From the NCBI GenBank assembly GCA_018136815.1, contig CM030936.1, positions 3,982,474 through 4,046,473 of the forward strand: DNA of 64,000 nt, in the 5' to 3' direction. Positions 11,466 through 20,345 of this stretch are shown one piece after another (positions within the stretch are counted from its first letter, which is position 1; every line of letters starts with the position of its first letter). The notes beneath the pieces were generated by a model, which was not told where the DNA came from, searched no databases, and saw nothing but the letters and a program-made list of their open reading frames with translations. Source of the stretch: Isochrysis galbana (taxonomy: Eukaryota > Haptophyta > Isochrysidales > Isochrysidaceae). Made by a program: the position numbers and the translations under genes.

Positions 11466-13052
11466 GGTGAAGAATCCCAGTCGACGCGTCCCGTGCCGGA
11501 CCCGCCAAAGGGGCCCAAGGCCCCTCCTCCTGCAGAAGCGGGCCTCCTGCCCGCTCTGCCCACCACCACTCCCGAAGACCGCGCCTCCTCAGAGGCCGAG
11601 CTCGCGGCTACCGCCGTCTTTCACCCATTCGAGGCCGGCGCCGCGCCTCCATCACCACCCCCATCGCCCTCCGATGCTGTGGAGAGCGGGCATGAGCCCG
11701 CTCTCACTGAAATCTGCATGGAAGAGGCTGTTGAGGCATATCCTCCCCCCTCGGAGGCGGATGAGGCCGCCCCACCGTTGCCATCGGACTCGGAGGGGGC
11801 CTACGAGCCCTACCGAGCCACCCTCGATCGTGTCGCCGCGGTCCCGACCGCCCCACGCCCTCGCGTCCTGGCAGAAGATGCGCCCGGGATCACAATTCCC
11901 AACCCTCATCGCCATTCCGCACCGGGCCATACCTTCGCACCGCCGTCAGCTCCGACGGAGCTGTCGGCGCCCAGTCCCGTGGAGCAGCACTACATGGAGC
12001 TGATGAAAGCCATGGCCGAGCAATTCTCGCAACAGCTATCTGCGATAGCTATGGCCGTCGAGCGCGAAAGGGCCCCACCGTCGGCAAATGGCCGCCAGGA
12101 GCCTGCCCGCTACCCCCCGGGTACTCCACTCGAGAATACGGGAGGGACCTACCACCCCCCGCCGCCTCTACCGCCGGCACGAGCCCCTCCAGAAAGAAAG
12201 AAGGCCCATAAGGCGAAGAAGGAGCGCCGCCGCCGGCGCCACTACTCCTCAAGCTCGTCCTCGACCTCAGAGGACTCGTCGGAGCCGTGCTCTTCTGATC
12301 GGTCGACAACCAGCGAATCGGATTCGAGTGATCCTTCGACGTCCTCGCGGAAACGGCGGAAGACTCGCCGCGACAAGCGTGGCCGCGGCGCCAAAAGCGG
12401 TAGCCGTCGCGAATGGCACGATGGGCGCTCGTCCCTGCTCGCCCCCGAACCCGCGCGGGGACTCTCGCATCGGTCGCCGTTGCTGAGTCGCCCCCGGCCT
12501 GACAGAGCGATGCCAACCAAATCTTCCCACCAGGAGGATCGGGAGACTCGACGCCGCGCTAAGCGCCACGCCGCTCCTCCCGAAGATCCAGCCCTCTCCT
12601 ACGACAATGACATCATGGAGCAGTGGCTACGCCACTACGGCAGGCACGGCAAAGCTTACGCCGAGTCAGCCAATGCCCCTTTTGAATACCAGGTGATGGC
12701 GGCCAGGGAAGTGCCATCTGGCGAGTCCTGGCACGCCCGGATAATCTACACGAAGCGCACGCTCACCAAGTGGGTGCGTGCGCGTACCTTCGTACGCGAT
12801 CGCGGCAATAGCCGCGATGCCAAATCGAGCTTGGAGAGCCTCCAATCTCTCCGGTTCCCCGCCGATCTTCGCTCCACCGATCCGAATAAGGCCGCGACCT
12901 CCTGGGATGGCTTTCGGATGCAACTAATCCGAGCTTTGGAAGGTTCCCTCACCGCGGGAGTGGACTGGTCGGACGCGCTCAATGGGCTGCATGTCCGCTC
13001 CGTCGTCGCGCTCGCCCTCGCCCAAGCCCGTCCTCCCGCCTTTCTCTGCTGA
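11292..13052 (+). pseudogene. Gag-like retroelement ORF, 3'-truncated
   Basis: 586-codon frame beginning MSAPSSRSPSPK. The first half is acidic and Pro/Ala-rich. A helix-prone segment follows (EQHYMELMKAMAEQFSQQL), then a strongly basic Arg/Ser tract, then a folded-looking region with SWHARIIYTKRTLTKWVR and DGFRMQLIRALEGSL. This order (disordered, oligomerising, basic, globular) suits a structural gag-type protein, but I see no protease, reverse transcriptase or zinc knuckle, so the element type is inferred. From 12990 the sequence restarts as a second partial R1 copy, so the last ~20 codons are out of frame with the original protein. Confidence 0.5.
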
Positions 13053-13164
13053 GGAGGTGGTCCAGCCCGTCATTGGCCACTCCCCAACTTCCGCCGCGCC
13101 TCTCGCCGCTTCCCTTCCGTTCCCTCCGTTCCCATCCGAGGCAGTGGTAACCTCGGATCCGTCA
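12990..13164 (+). repeat. Second partial R1 copy abutting the gag-like ORF
   Basis: Repeats the last 175 bp of R1 almost identically (from ATGTCCGCTCCGTCG to GGATCCGTCA). With the copy ending at 11465 it brackets the gag-like body, as terminal repeats would, but the right copy lacks the upstream 650 bp. Unrelated sequence follows at once. Confidence 0.7.
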
Positions 13165-13300
13165 ATTTGGTACCCCTCGTTTCCAAATACGCGATGCGGG
13201 TCGTCCCCCTCGCACCGCTCCCTCTTGGTATATATTCGGGCCGGAGAGGGAGAGTAGGTCGTTTGCCTTCATTTATAGCCGGATTGGCGCTGAGGGCATG

Positions 13301-13344
13301 AAGGCCGTGCGATAACCAATCAGTCATCAGATCTGCAGGTACCA
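13301..13344 (+). repeat. Left inner inverted repeat of cassette
   Basis: Pairs with 14746-14787; one extra base (a C after AAGGCCGTG) is the visible indel. It contains the last five codons and the stop of the cystine-knot gene, so the repeat unit includes the 3' end of that gene. Confidence 0.8.
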
Positions 13345-13688
13345 CGACGACACGTGTATTCACCACAGCACTCCGAGTTATTTTGGCACACCGACCCTGG
13401 CTCACGGCATGGCGTGTCACACACTCCATCGTCATTGCGCTCAAGTCCTTCACAGCACTCGTCGCCATAACTGCACCCCCCCCTTTTCTCGATACACGGT
13501 GGAACCGTACGGCACTTTTGGTCGGAACACACGAGATCGTGACAACAGTCTCCATCGTTTGCACACTCTCCATCCGCATCCTTACATCTGGCTGGCTGCT
13601 TCTTCGTGAGTACCAACACCACGACGATGGCGACGACCATGGTGGCGACGACCACCGCGAGGGCAATCGAGAGTCGTTTCGACGGCAT
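13320..13688 (-). CDS. Membrane-anchored triple cystine-knot-like protein
   Basis: 122-aa protein. Residues 7-28 are a strongly hydrophobic Val/Ala helix after a short basic N-terminus, giving a signal anchor or signal peptide. The rest has three Cys-rich units, each with a CC pair and six cysteines in the order C-x6-C-x5-CC-xn-C-x2-4-C. Unit 1 starts CKDADGECANDGDCC, unit 2 CIEKRGGCSYGDECC, and unit 3 CREPGSVCQNNSECC. This spacing is that of inhibitor-cystine-knot and related disulfide-rich folds, used by many secreted ligands, inhibitors and antimicrobial proteins. The frame is intact with no breaks. Its location inside an inverted-repeat cassette suggests mobility or foreign origin. Function is unknown; the fold does not by itself show toxicity. 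Confidence 0.7.
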   Translation of the reverse strand: MPSKRLSIALAVVVATMVVAIVVVLVLTKKQPARCKDADGECANDGDCCHDLVCSDQKCRTVPPCIEKRGGCSYGDECCEGLERNDDGVCDTPCREPGSVCQNNSECCGEYTCRRGTCRSDD

Positions 13689-13946
13689 GTTTACTTACCC
13701 GTATATCGTATATCAATTTTTTAGTCCGGATGCGGGTCGTCCCCAATTCTGGGCTAGGACAGGTAGGCGCCTCCTTGCTTGGGTCGGCGAAGGATGCATG
13801 TGGTACCTTTTTCGCACTGGAGCGACGACATCCCACCGTCCTACTCGCGCCCCGCGAAAGGAGCGTTCGGGGTTGCTTCGGCGAAGGGCTTGGTACGCAG
13901 CTGGAGGAGGCCACGCAGCTCGAAGATTCGGCGGACGAGTTTCACT

Positions 13947-14403
13947 TTAACGATAGTTCGAACCCTTCGTTTGTGTAGTTTTGCGCTCTCTTTCCGTATT
14001 TCTTCGCGCATGACGTGCGATCGCGACCTCAGCCTTCGCCGCGCAGGCCGGCCCCTCGTGCCGGAGCACGAGGGCGGTTTCGCGGCTGTGTAGGGGCCGG
14101 GCCCGGAGGCCTCCCCTGATGGAGCGTCCCTCTGCTGTGGAGTGGCTGGTGGGGCTGTGGAAAGTGGAGAGGGTGTGCTGCATGCTGGCTGTTGCCAGCA
14201 TGCAGGCTTGGGTCGCTCTGTTCTCTGTGACGTTCGGGCGCGGCCCGCTGGCTCTTGCGCCCACCTGGTCGGGCGGGTCGTCTTGACGCGGTCGCTTCGG
14301 CGACAGGGGGGTGTCCATGAATGCTTCGTCCATCGCGGCGAGGGCGGCGGCAGCGAGAGCGGGCGGCGGCGCGCGCTCCATGACCCTATCGTTTTAACGA
14401 TAG
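13947..14403 (-). mobile_element. LINE 5'-end fragment
   Basis: Reading the minus strand from 14403, the element opens with the palindrome CTATCGTTAAAACGATAG, then GGTCATGGAGCGCG and an ORF1 start (MERAPPP) close to that of the LINE at 46866 (shared SPKRPRQDDPP). Only about 140 codons remain. AACTATCGTTAAA occurs at both ends, so it is either a 13-bp TSD or a second copy of the terminal motif. The insertion falls at the stop codon of the adjacent 94-aa ORF. Confidence 0.7.
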
Positions 14404-14678
14404 TTGACGGGGGGGGTGATAATATCTCTTCGTGAGAGTATACTCCGTGCGGCGATAATCACGGTGCTTGCGGCAGTCTTGACCACTTCTTCCTTCAGAT
14501 CATCGATGCTCTTGAGCACATTCTTCGAATCCCAAAAACTCACATTTAGGGACTCTAAATATTCGTCATTTTCGAGACTTTTGATCACGAGGTCTGCATC
14601 TTGGTCCAACCTTGGCATCTTCCCCGCTTTGATAAGGGCATTGGCGACCCTTTTATGGGTAGTTTTTGGGTCAGTCAT
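14394..14678 (-). CDS. Hypothetical 94-aa protein
   Basis: Hydrophilic and mostly helical in appearance, opening MTDPKTTHKRVANALIKAG with later SIDDLKEEVVKTA. No family recognised. The last codons overlap the LINE insertion point, but the stop would be the same with or without the LINE, because the repeated AACTATCGTTAA supplies it on both sides. An AT-rich leader precedes the ATG, unlike the GC-rich host genes. It shares the cassette and strand with the cystine-knot gene. Confidence 0.45.
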   Translation of the reverse strand: MTDPKTTHKRVANALIKAGKMPRLDQDADLVIKSLENDEYLESLNVSFWDSKNVLKSIDDLKEEVVKTAASTVIIAARSILSRRDIITPPVNYR

Positions 14679-14745
14679 GCTATGCTATTTACCAACGTAA
14701 TAGAATATTTTTTCAAGGTCCGAGGCGAAGACCTCTGTATGTTCA

Positions 14746-14787
14746 TGGTACCTGCAGATCTGATGACTGATTGGTTATCACGGCCTT
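14746..14787 (-). repeat. Right inner inverted repeat of cassette
   Basis: Reverse complement of 13301-13344, near-perfect. It ends abruptly after TGGTACC, so the cystine-knot coding sequence upstream of that point is not duplicated. Confidence 0.8.
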
Positions 14788-15067
14788 GGGGGAGGGGGAA
14801 GAAACCGGAGGGAAAGGAGACCAAATGAAGGCAAGCCACCTTTATTTATTTAGAAGAAAAGTTCCGCTGCAACGTGAGCAGCGACCAGCTAGGACTTCTA
14901 GAACTCATGGTCTCTTATTTTCATAATGACCTAGGCTTGTACATGCATGCGTACAATGTATCGTGGAAGTAGCATTGTGGGATGGTAGTACATCCACACA
15001 CAAAAAGGCTAGTAAAGACAAAAAAAAGCTAGTAAAGACAAAAAAAGCTCAGCTCTACAGAAGCAAA

Positions 15068-16931
15068 TCAAAGGTCAGACGGTGGCTCTCGAGCGGGCAA
15101 TTTCAGGAAGAGTGTCAATGCGATAACGAGTGCCGTCGTGACCCGCCTGTTCTCGAGTGCCAGCTCCCATAATCGTGCTAGTATTGCACGTCCCCTGCGG
15201 ATGGCGGCGGCGCGCTGCTCGCGCCTGTGCTGTGCTGCCTTCAACTCCTCCCGTGCGAGCCTGTCGTCGTATGCTTTCCTCTGTTTCTCATCTAGTAGCA
15301 CATCAAGAGTGTCGCGGAGAGCAGTAAAGGCCTGAGGACAAGGGTTGAGCGTGTCAACCGTGGCGAACGTCAAAAAGGCATTGGGCGACACTGCTATCCC
15401 CTCGGCACTCTCTACCACCATCCCGAGGAGCGGTGCGCACCTGCTGTGCTCGTTCGTCCTTAGTCTTATCTGGGTGCACTCTCCTTGCGAGCTTCCGGTA
15501 GGCATCCTTCAGCTCCTTCTTCTGAGCCTTACGTCGCACCTTCAGCAAGGAATACCATCGGCCTTGCTTTTGCAATCTCAGAATGCGCGAAACTGCTGGA
15601 TCGCGCGAGAGCCAACGGAGAAGAGCACGCTGACGTCTCAGGGCCCATGCACGTAGTGCGTCCGCCAGGCGACAAGCGATGGCAGTGGCTTTCCGCCTCG
15701 CACGGTATGAAAGGCGGATACTGAATGCACGCAGGCGTGATGGCATCTGAATTAGGAAAGTGCACGTCCTTCTGTGCTCTTGTTGCGCGATATCTCGCAA
15801 TCTCTGCCAAAGCGCAAAGGCAGCAGCACCGACCGTGTAAGAGGTCACCCGGGAGTAATGCTGCGATTTAAGCATAAGCGGCCTGATGGCCGAAGTGTGC
15901 ATACGCACCACAGTACCCCTGCCCCATTCCAACCATCCCATAATAGCTTCAGACGCCTCACGAATGCGGGAATTGGTCGAATTCGTGGGAGTCCCGGAAG
16001 AATAGCGCTGAGGCTCCGCAATGCTTTCGTCTCGCACAGGCGCAGTGTCTATGAGATGATTGTGCCTAGCAGACCTGTTGGTCTCACGACTGTCCTCCGT
16101 CAGAATGCGAGGGCCGTTGTGATTACTTTGTGCGGACGGCGTCGTTTCGAACTCCAGATGTTCTCCAACAAGATGCAAGTCCGACTCGGCCGCCTCAGTG
16201 TGTGCCTGCTCGCCCTCGGTTGCAGAAGGTACCGAGCCCTCTCCTAACAGAGCTTCGCCTGGTACGCCTGAGTGAGTTACTATCCTAGTAGCTCCTGTAT
16301 GATTTATGCGAGCGGACGAAGCCATCTGAGATGCCGAATACTTTGTTTGATTAGTCACGCTGGCATGACGCTGTTGCACTGTCCGAGACAATGAGTCGGC
16401 AGTAGATGCCTGCTCAGAGGCCTCAACCGGTCCATCTGAAGCACTATCGGTGGTCTGATTGATTGCCTCTGCCAATGGTGGCGTCTGTGGGACCGAGCGA
16501 TCCTCGTCTGATAGGAGAGGATGCGGCATACGAGCAAAGTTCGGCCGCTGCTGTTGTGCTGCTGCACCAGATGAGGTATGTCTGTGGCTATGGAAAGATG
16601 CGTCAAAGGACAGGCTGGTGTTATCCAGCGGTCCGTGAAAAATAGCGCTGTCGAGCCTCGTCCTCCTCTGAGCCTCGCGCGGCTTGTCCTCCGATAGGTC
16701 AACCTGCGGTGGGCCCGAGCTTGGTGGAAGCTTTCCTCTGGCTTCCGAGGACTGCACGCCATCGGGGGGATGTCGAGAGCGTTGTGCGGCAGACATATTG
16801 GGCGGCTGTGATGACGGCCACCAATCCGACTCGAGCGTGCTGTTCTCGCACACCGCCACGGTGAGGTAGGCGAGCAGCAGCCAGCGCATCGGCCGACGTG
16901 GCGCCAAGCCGACCGAGCTCGCCACCCCCAC
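15068..16931 (-). CDS. Secretory-pathway DnaJ (HSP40) domain protein
   Basis: Two exons, 16931-15441 and 15331-15068, joined in phase 0 across a 109-bp GT-AG intron, give 584 aa. An N-terminal signal peptide is likely (RWLLLAYLTVAVC; the in-frame Met at residue 15 is an alternative start). A ~400-residue Ser/Thr/His-rich region without recognisable domain follows. The J domain begins near residue 458 (RWYSLLKV), has HPD at 486-488, and is completed across the intron by AFTALRDTLDVLLDEKQRKAYDD. A basic helix and a short hydrophobic segment (VTTALVIALTLFL) close the protein, so it may be membrane-tethered. The intact HPD implies a working Hsp70 co-chaperone, probably with an ER/lumenal Hsp70. 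The long N-terminal extension is unusual. Confidence 0.8.
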
Positions 16932-16939
16932 CCAACAAG

Positions 16940-17225
16940 AGAAGAGAGAGAGAAGTGTAAAAGAGAGTGCTGTGGAGGAGAGAGAGAGTAGTCTAGAGCG
17001 CTAGAGTAGAGGAGAGAAAAGAGGAGAGAGAGTAGAGAGAGAAAGGAGACTGGGAGGGAGAGAGAAAGCCGAGCGCAGAGGAGAAAACGGCGATTCTTCT
17101 TTGGTCTTTGGCGGAGAGGAAAGACAAAGAGGGGACGGAGGACGGGAAAGATGGGGAATGCGGCATTGAAGAGAGAGAGAGGGGGAGAGAGGGGGAGGAG
17201 GGAGGGAGAAGGAAGAGAGGGAGAT
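16940..17225. promoter_or_regulatory. GA-rich tract upstream of the DnaJ gene
   Basis: Nearly all purine on the plus strand (repeated GAGAGAG), hence pyrimidine-rich in the sense of the DnaJ gene. It lies immediately upstream of the start codon, as in several other genes of this window. Promoter/5'-UTR function is inferred. Confidence 0.4.
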
Positions 17226-17879
17226 CGTTTTTTTTTGCCTTCATTCATTCATCCTCATAGGGAAACAAATGGAAACCATCCCGAACTCAGTAGCTCTAGG
17301 CAGTACATACACTTGTACGTTAGGGGGGGCACCCTCCTTGCGTCGTCGCGGCCGCCCCAACCAAGCTACCTCCCTCTGCCGCTCTCTCTCTGCCACCTCT
17401 TGGCCACCCCCATGCACTCCAACCTCAACCCAGGCAGCGCCTCTTGCCCCGAGCTCGGCCGTCGTTAGGGGTAGGCGGTTATGTCCCGTTCCGCACAAGA
17501 CATTTGGGCAGGTTTTTGGGAACGGGACATTTGCGAAATGTCCAAGGACATTTGGGCCCCCTAGGGGGGGCGCTCGCGCGCGAAAGTGCGGGCGGGAGCT
17601 GCTTCTACACTTATACCAGTCAAGTCGTTGTAAAGTTGCGCGCTTGGCGCGTATTACAAGCGGAAGAGGTCGGTTACGTGAAAAACGGGCTCGTTTACAG
17701 TAGTATTCTCGTTTCGGTCGTGGACTCGGACTTAGAGAGCTCGGCAACAGCGCGTGCCGCGATGGGTGCGGGCGCCCTCTGCCCTCCGCCCTCCTCACTC
17801 CTCACTGCCTGCGGGCTGAGTGCACGCCGCACGCGCGCCGGCTCGCCTCACCACGCCTGTCGCCTGTCCCTTGCCTTGC

Positions 17880-18789
17880 TCAGGTCCGCGCGTGCAACTA
17901 AGTTTATACTTAGTTCGCCCATGGGGGGGCACGAGCCCCCCTCTCTCTCCACTCCTCCCCTGCCATAGGGGAGGATCCACCCACTCTCCTGGCACCTGGC
18001 ACGCCTGATGGCTTGCCAGGAGCACACAGCCCTGCTGACCCATTCCTCTCCCTACAGGCCCGCATGACTCGCCCGCCCTGGCCCGTCGTGGCCTGCCCAT
18101 TCCTCTGACCAGCCCCTCCCCCCCCTGGGCCCCCCTGTTCAGGACCCCCCAGCCAGCTCCAGTCGACCCACAGGGCCGCGGAGCGCCAGCGAGGGAGAGG
18201 TAGGAGGGGCCAGGGCCATGCCCCAGCCTCACCTGCCCCCTGAGCTGTGCTCCCAGGCCCTGCAGGCCATCTGGGGACCTGAGCGAGGGGCCGCAGGCGC
18301 GCGCCATGGGCCCCCGCCGCAGGGAAGAGAGGAGGAAAAGGGAAGAGGGAGGGGAGGGGGGAGCGGCAGCTCTCCCCTCCGGCAGTAACGTGTCTTCTCG
18401 CCCCGTTTGGGTAAGAGAAGACGGGGGCGCCAGAGCCAGGAGGGAAGGGCCGCGGCTCGCCGTGGCCACTCGCACTAGCGAGGGAGATTAGCGCTTCTGG
18501 GCCCCTATCTCACGAGTGCCCCCCCCCCCCCTGCGTTGCTTTTACCCGAAAGGGGTTTTCCCCCAGCGTGGACTCGAGGAGAGGACGCGCTGGGGTGCGC
18601 GGGGTCGGTGCGTGCACTGGGGGGAGGACAAATATCGAGGGGAGGGGGCAGTGCCCCCACCCCCCGGTATCACTCGGACACCTGGCTCGTCAGGCATGGC
18701 GGGATTCCGGGACGGAAAAGTTGTGTCCAATTAGCTAGTGGGGTTGGCTAGGATATAACATTGATTATTTTATCAGGTCCGCGCGTGCA
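17880..18789 (+). mobile_element. 0.87-kb non-autonomous retroelement, copy 1 with 17-bp TSD
   Basis: The element proper is 17897-18772, flanked by identical 17-bp direct repeats TCAGGTCCGCGCGTGCA (17880-17896 and 18773-18789). It starts with the palindrome ACTAAGTTTATACTTAGT and ends in an AT-rich tail (GATTATTTTA) with no poly(A). The body is GC-rich with no convincing ORF. A second near-identical copy lies inverted at 27442-28306 with its own 17-bp TSD. Variable-length TSDs of 15-17 bp and the shared 5' motif with local LINEs point to target-primed reverse transcription using LINE machinery. Confidence 0.85.
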
Positions 18790-18829
18790 CACTCGCCGCG
18801 CCACATCCCGCGCTGCTTGCAGTGACGGA

Positions 18830-19115
18830 AATGTCACTGCGCGTGGTGGGGGGGAGGACGAGAGGAAGGACAACAATGAGGAGGAGCAGGACGGCACCTA
18901 TGAGGACGCGAGCGAGAGCCTCGGCAGCGATAGCGACGATCCCGACTTCGCCATCCTTCCCGACCCCAACGAGCGCTTCAAGGTGGGCCTCAAGGTGAAG
19001 CACAATCCTCCACGGCACCGGTGAGATCGTTGCGCTCGGCAAGGGCACACTCCACGGCGCAAGGAAGCTCCACGTCGAGTTCCGCATCGTCGGTGGCTCT
19101 GCGAAGCGTCTGTGA
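18830..19115 (+). pseudogene. Acidic protein fragment with FKVG motif, frameshifted
   Basis: An acidic stretch (EEEQDGTYEDASESLGSDSD) leads to NERFKVGLKVKH. A single frame change near 19008 then gives HGTGEIVALGKGTLHG and VEFRIVGG to a stop at 19113. The motif FKVGxKVxH-GTGxIVALG recurs in the interrupted ORF at 23.9-25.1 kb. The disrupted frame suggests a decayed gene, possibly a cargo or second ORF beside the Harbinger remnant. Confidence 0.45.
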
Positions 19116-19608
19116 CAACTCCGTGCGCGACGAGATAGAGACACACCGCCAACTTGAAGCGGCCCGAGACTGCCAGCTCCTGGTTGCGGCAGTCCGAGTC
19201 CTTAAAAAAAACCGCCTTCGCGAGCTCTTCCGCAATCAACTCGAACGTTGCCCGCGTCACGCGAAAGTTTGTCTTGTAGGTGATCTCGTCGCCGGCCTCC
19301 AGGTAGCAGGTAGCCCCAATTCCCCAAATGGTTGAGCCCCACCAGCCCCCATCAGCCATCTCCACGTACCGCCTCCGCTTGCCTTCCGGCTCCTGCGCGC
19401 CGGTCGGCTCGAGCGCAGAAGTGGACGCCAGCACAGCCGCCTGCGCCGCGAGCCGGACGATCGCGAGCCGCCGCGCGCGCCGCGACCGCTTACGATCGGC
19501 CTGTGCTGCCATTGCCATTGCAGCTGCCTCCGCGGCTCCTGCAGCCTGCCCGTGGTCGCCCATCATCGCCAGCGCCGCAAGGAAGGCAGCATGGCCGCGG
19601 CTCGGCAT
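19090..19608 (-). pseudogene. Harbinger/PIF-type transposase N-terminal fragment
   Basis: After an Ala/Arg-rich leader the frame reads GGWWGSTIWGIGATC, then TNFRVTRATFELIAEEL and SGRFKLAVCLYLVAHG. This is the helical N-terminal pattern of HARBI1-like nucleases (NFRxxRxxFxxL...L...LYxLAxG). The DDE catalytic region is absent: similarity stops near 19100, where the plus-strand acidic fragment begins. I regard it as a relic. No terminal repeats or 3-bp TSD were confirmed. Confidence 0.5.
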
Positions 19609-19763
19609 GGAGCGCGCTGGAGCGGCGGGCGGAGCGATCGAGGGCGCTGAATCTCACGATAAGGGCTTCGTCAGCCCGCATCCAGATATCCTTAAATTTT
19701 AAGCAAAAACTTTAGTCTTGCAAAGGGGGTAAGTGATAGGGGGTAAGAGTACGAATTATTTAT

Positions 19764-20345
19764 GTGCCGTCGACTTGGCCGATGGCCGCCGCTGGCGTGC
19801 TTGCACACCGTGTCGGCAGCCTGGCCGTTCGCCATACGCGACGGATGAGCTTGCCTTCCGCTGCGGCAATTGCGCCGCATGAGCTTCTTCTTGCCCGCAC
19901 GTATTTGCGATTGACGGGTAAAGCGCTGTCGCCCGGTCTCGACGAAAAGGTATTGTTCGGGCTGGACGATAGGACAGCGGCTGTGCGCTCGCACGAGCAG
20001 TTGTGGAACGCGGATTTCGCGCTTCTCTCGCACGGGACCCAGCCATCGCCAATCATTAATTACGGCAATCTCATGGCTATGAACCTCTTCGAAGTAGACT
20101 GGAAGGCTCTGACTTCGATGGAAAGCAAATACACAGCGCAGCAGGATGTGCGGGAGGACCGTCAAGAATTGCTTCAACGTGTGCGCGAATATGGCTACGT
20201 AGATGACTACACGGGTATTCGTATCTCTGCGACAGGCAAGCTCTTCAGAATCTCGCAGGCGACAGTCTGGGAGCTGCACTGCCCGAAATCTGGAGTGCGA
20301 CTGGGACAGGCTGCAACCTTCCGCCGACCCACCCAACCAGTGTAA
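19764..20345 (+). CDS. MEKHLA domain protein
   Basis: 193-aa single-exon protein. An Arg-rich, Ala-rich leader of ~35 residues could be an organelle-targeting peptide. The rest matches the MEKHLA domain throughout: LLLARTYLRLTGKAL, ADFALLSHGTQPSPIINYGN, MNLFEVDWKALTSM, YGYVDDYTGIRISATGKLFRI and, at the end, GQAATF. The family is a PAS-related fold found as free-standing proteins in cyanobacteria and other bacteria and fused to HD-ZIP III factors in plants. Here it is free-standing, so an endosymbiotic or bacterial origin is possible. The ligand is unknown. Which of the three N-terminal Met codons is used is not determined. Confidence 0.8.
   Translation: MPSTWPMAAAGVLAHRVGSLAVRHTRRMSLPSAAAIAPHELLLARTYLRLTGKALSPGLDEKVLFGLDDRTAAVRSHEQLWNADFALLSHGTQPSPIINYGNLMAMNLFEVDWKALTSMESKYTAQQDVREDRQELLQRVREYGYVDDYTGIRISATGKLFRISQATVWELHCPKSGVRLGQAATFRRPTQPV

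Larger units (their letters stand above)
13262..14834. mobile_element. Inverted-repeat cassette with two small genes
   Basis: The segment is bounded by inverted repeats. The inner pair, 13301-13344 and 14746-14787, is nearly identical over 42-44 bp (it includes GATAACCAATCAGTCATCAG). A short outer pair, TTTGCCTTCATTT at 13263 and its complement ending near 14834, lies 25-35 bp further out at different spacing. Inside are a cystine-knot protein gene and a 94-aa ORF, both on the minus strand, plus a nested LINE 5' fragment. No transposase or TSD was identified, so it could be a non-autonomous DNA element, a remnant of a larger virus-like element, or an inverted duplication. Confidence 0.5.

Noticed and set aside
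16355..17248. 297-aa minus-strand ORF upstream of and overlapping the DnaJ gene
   Set aside because: Alternate frame over a Ser/Leu-rich pyrimidine tract and the DnaJ N-terminus; no signal peptide or domain coherence.
17795..18475. 226-aa ORF in the 0.87-kb retroelement (263-aa in the second copy)
   Set aside because: Low-complexity GC-rich frame running antisense to the element; differences between copies do not preserve protein features.
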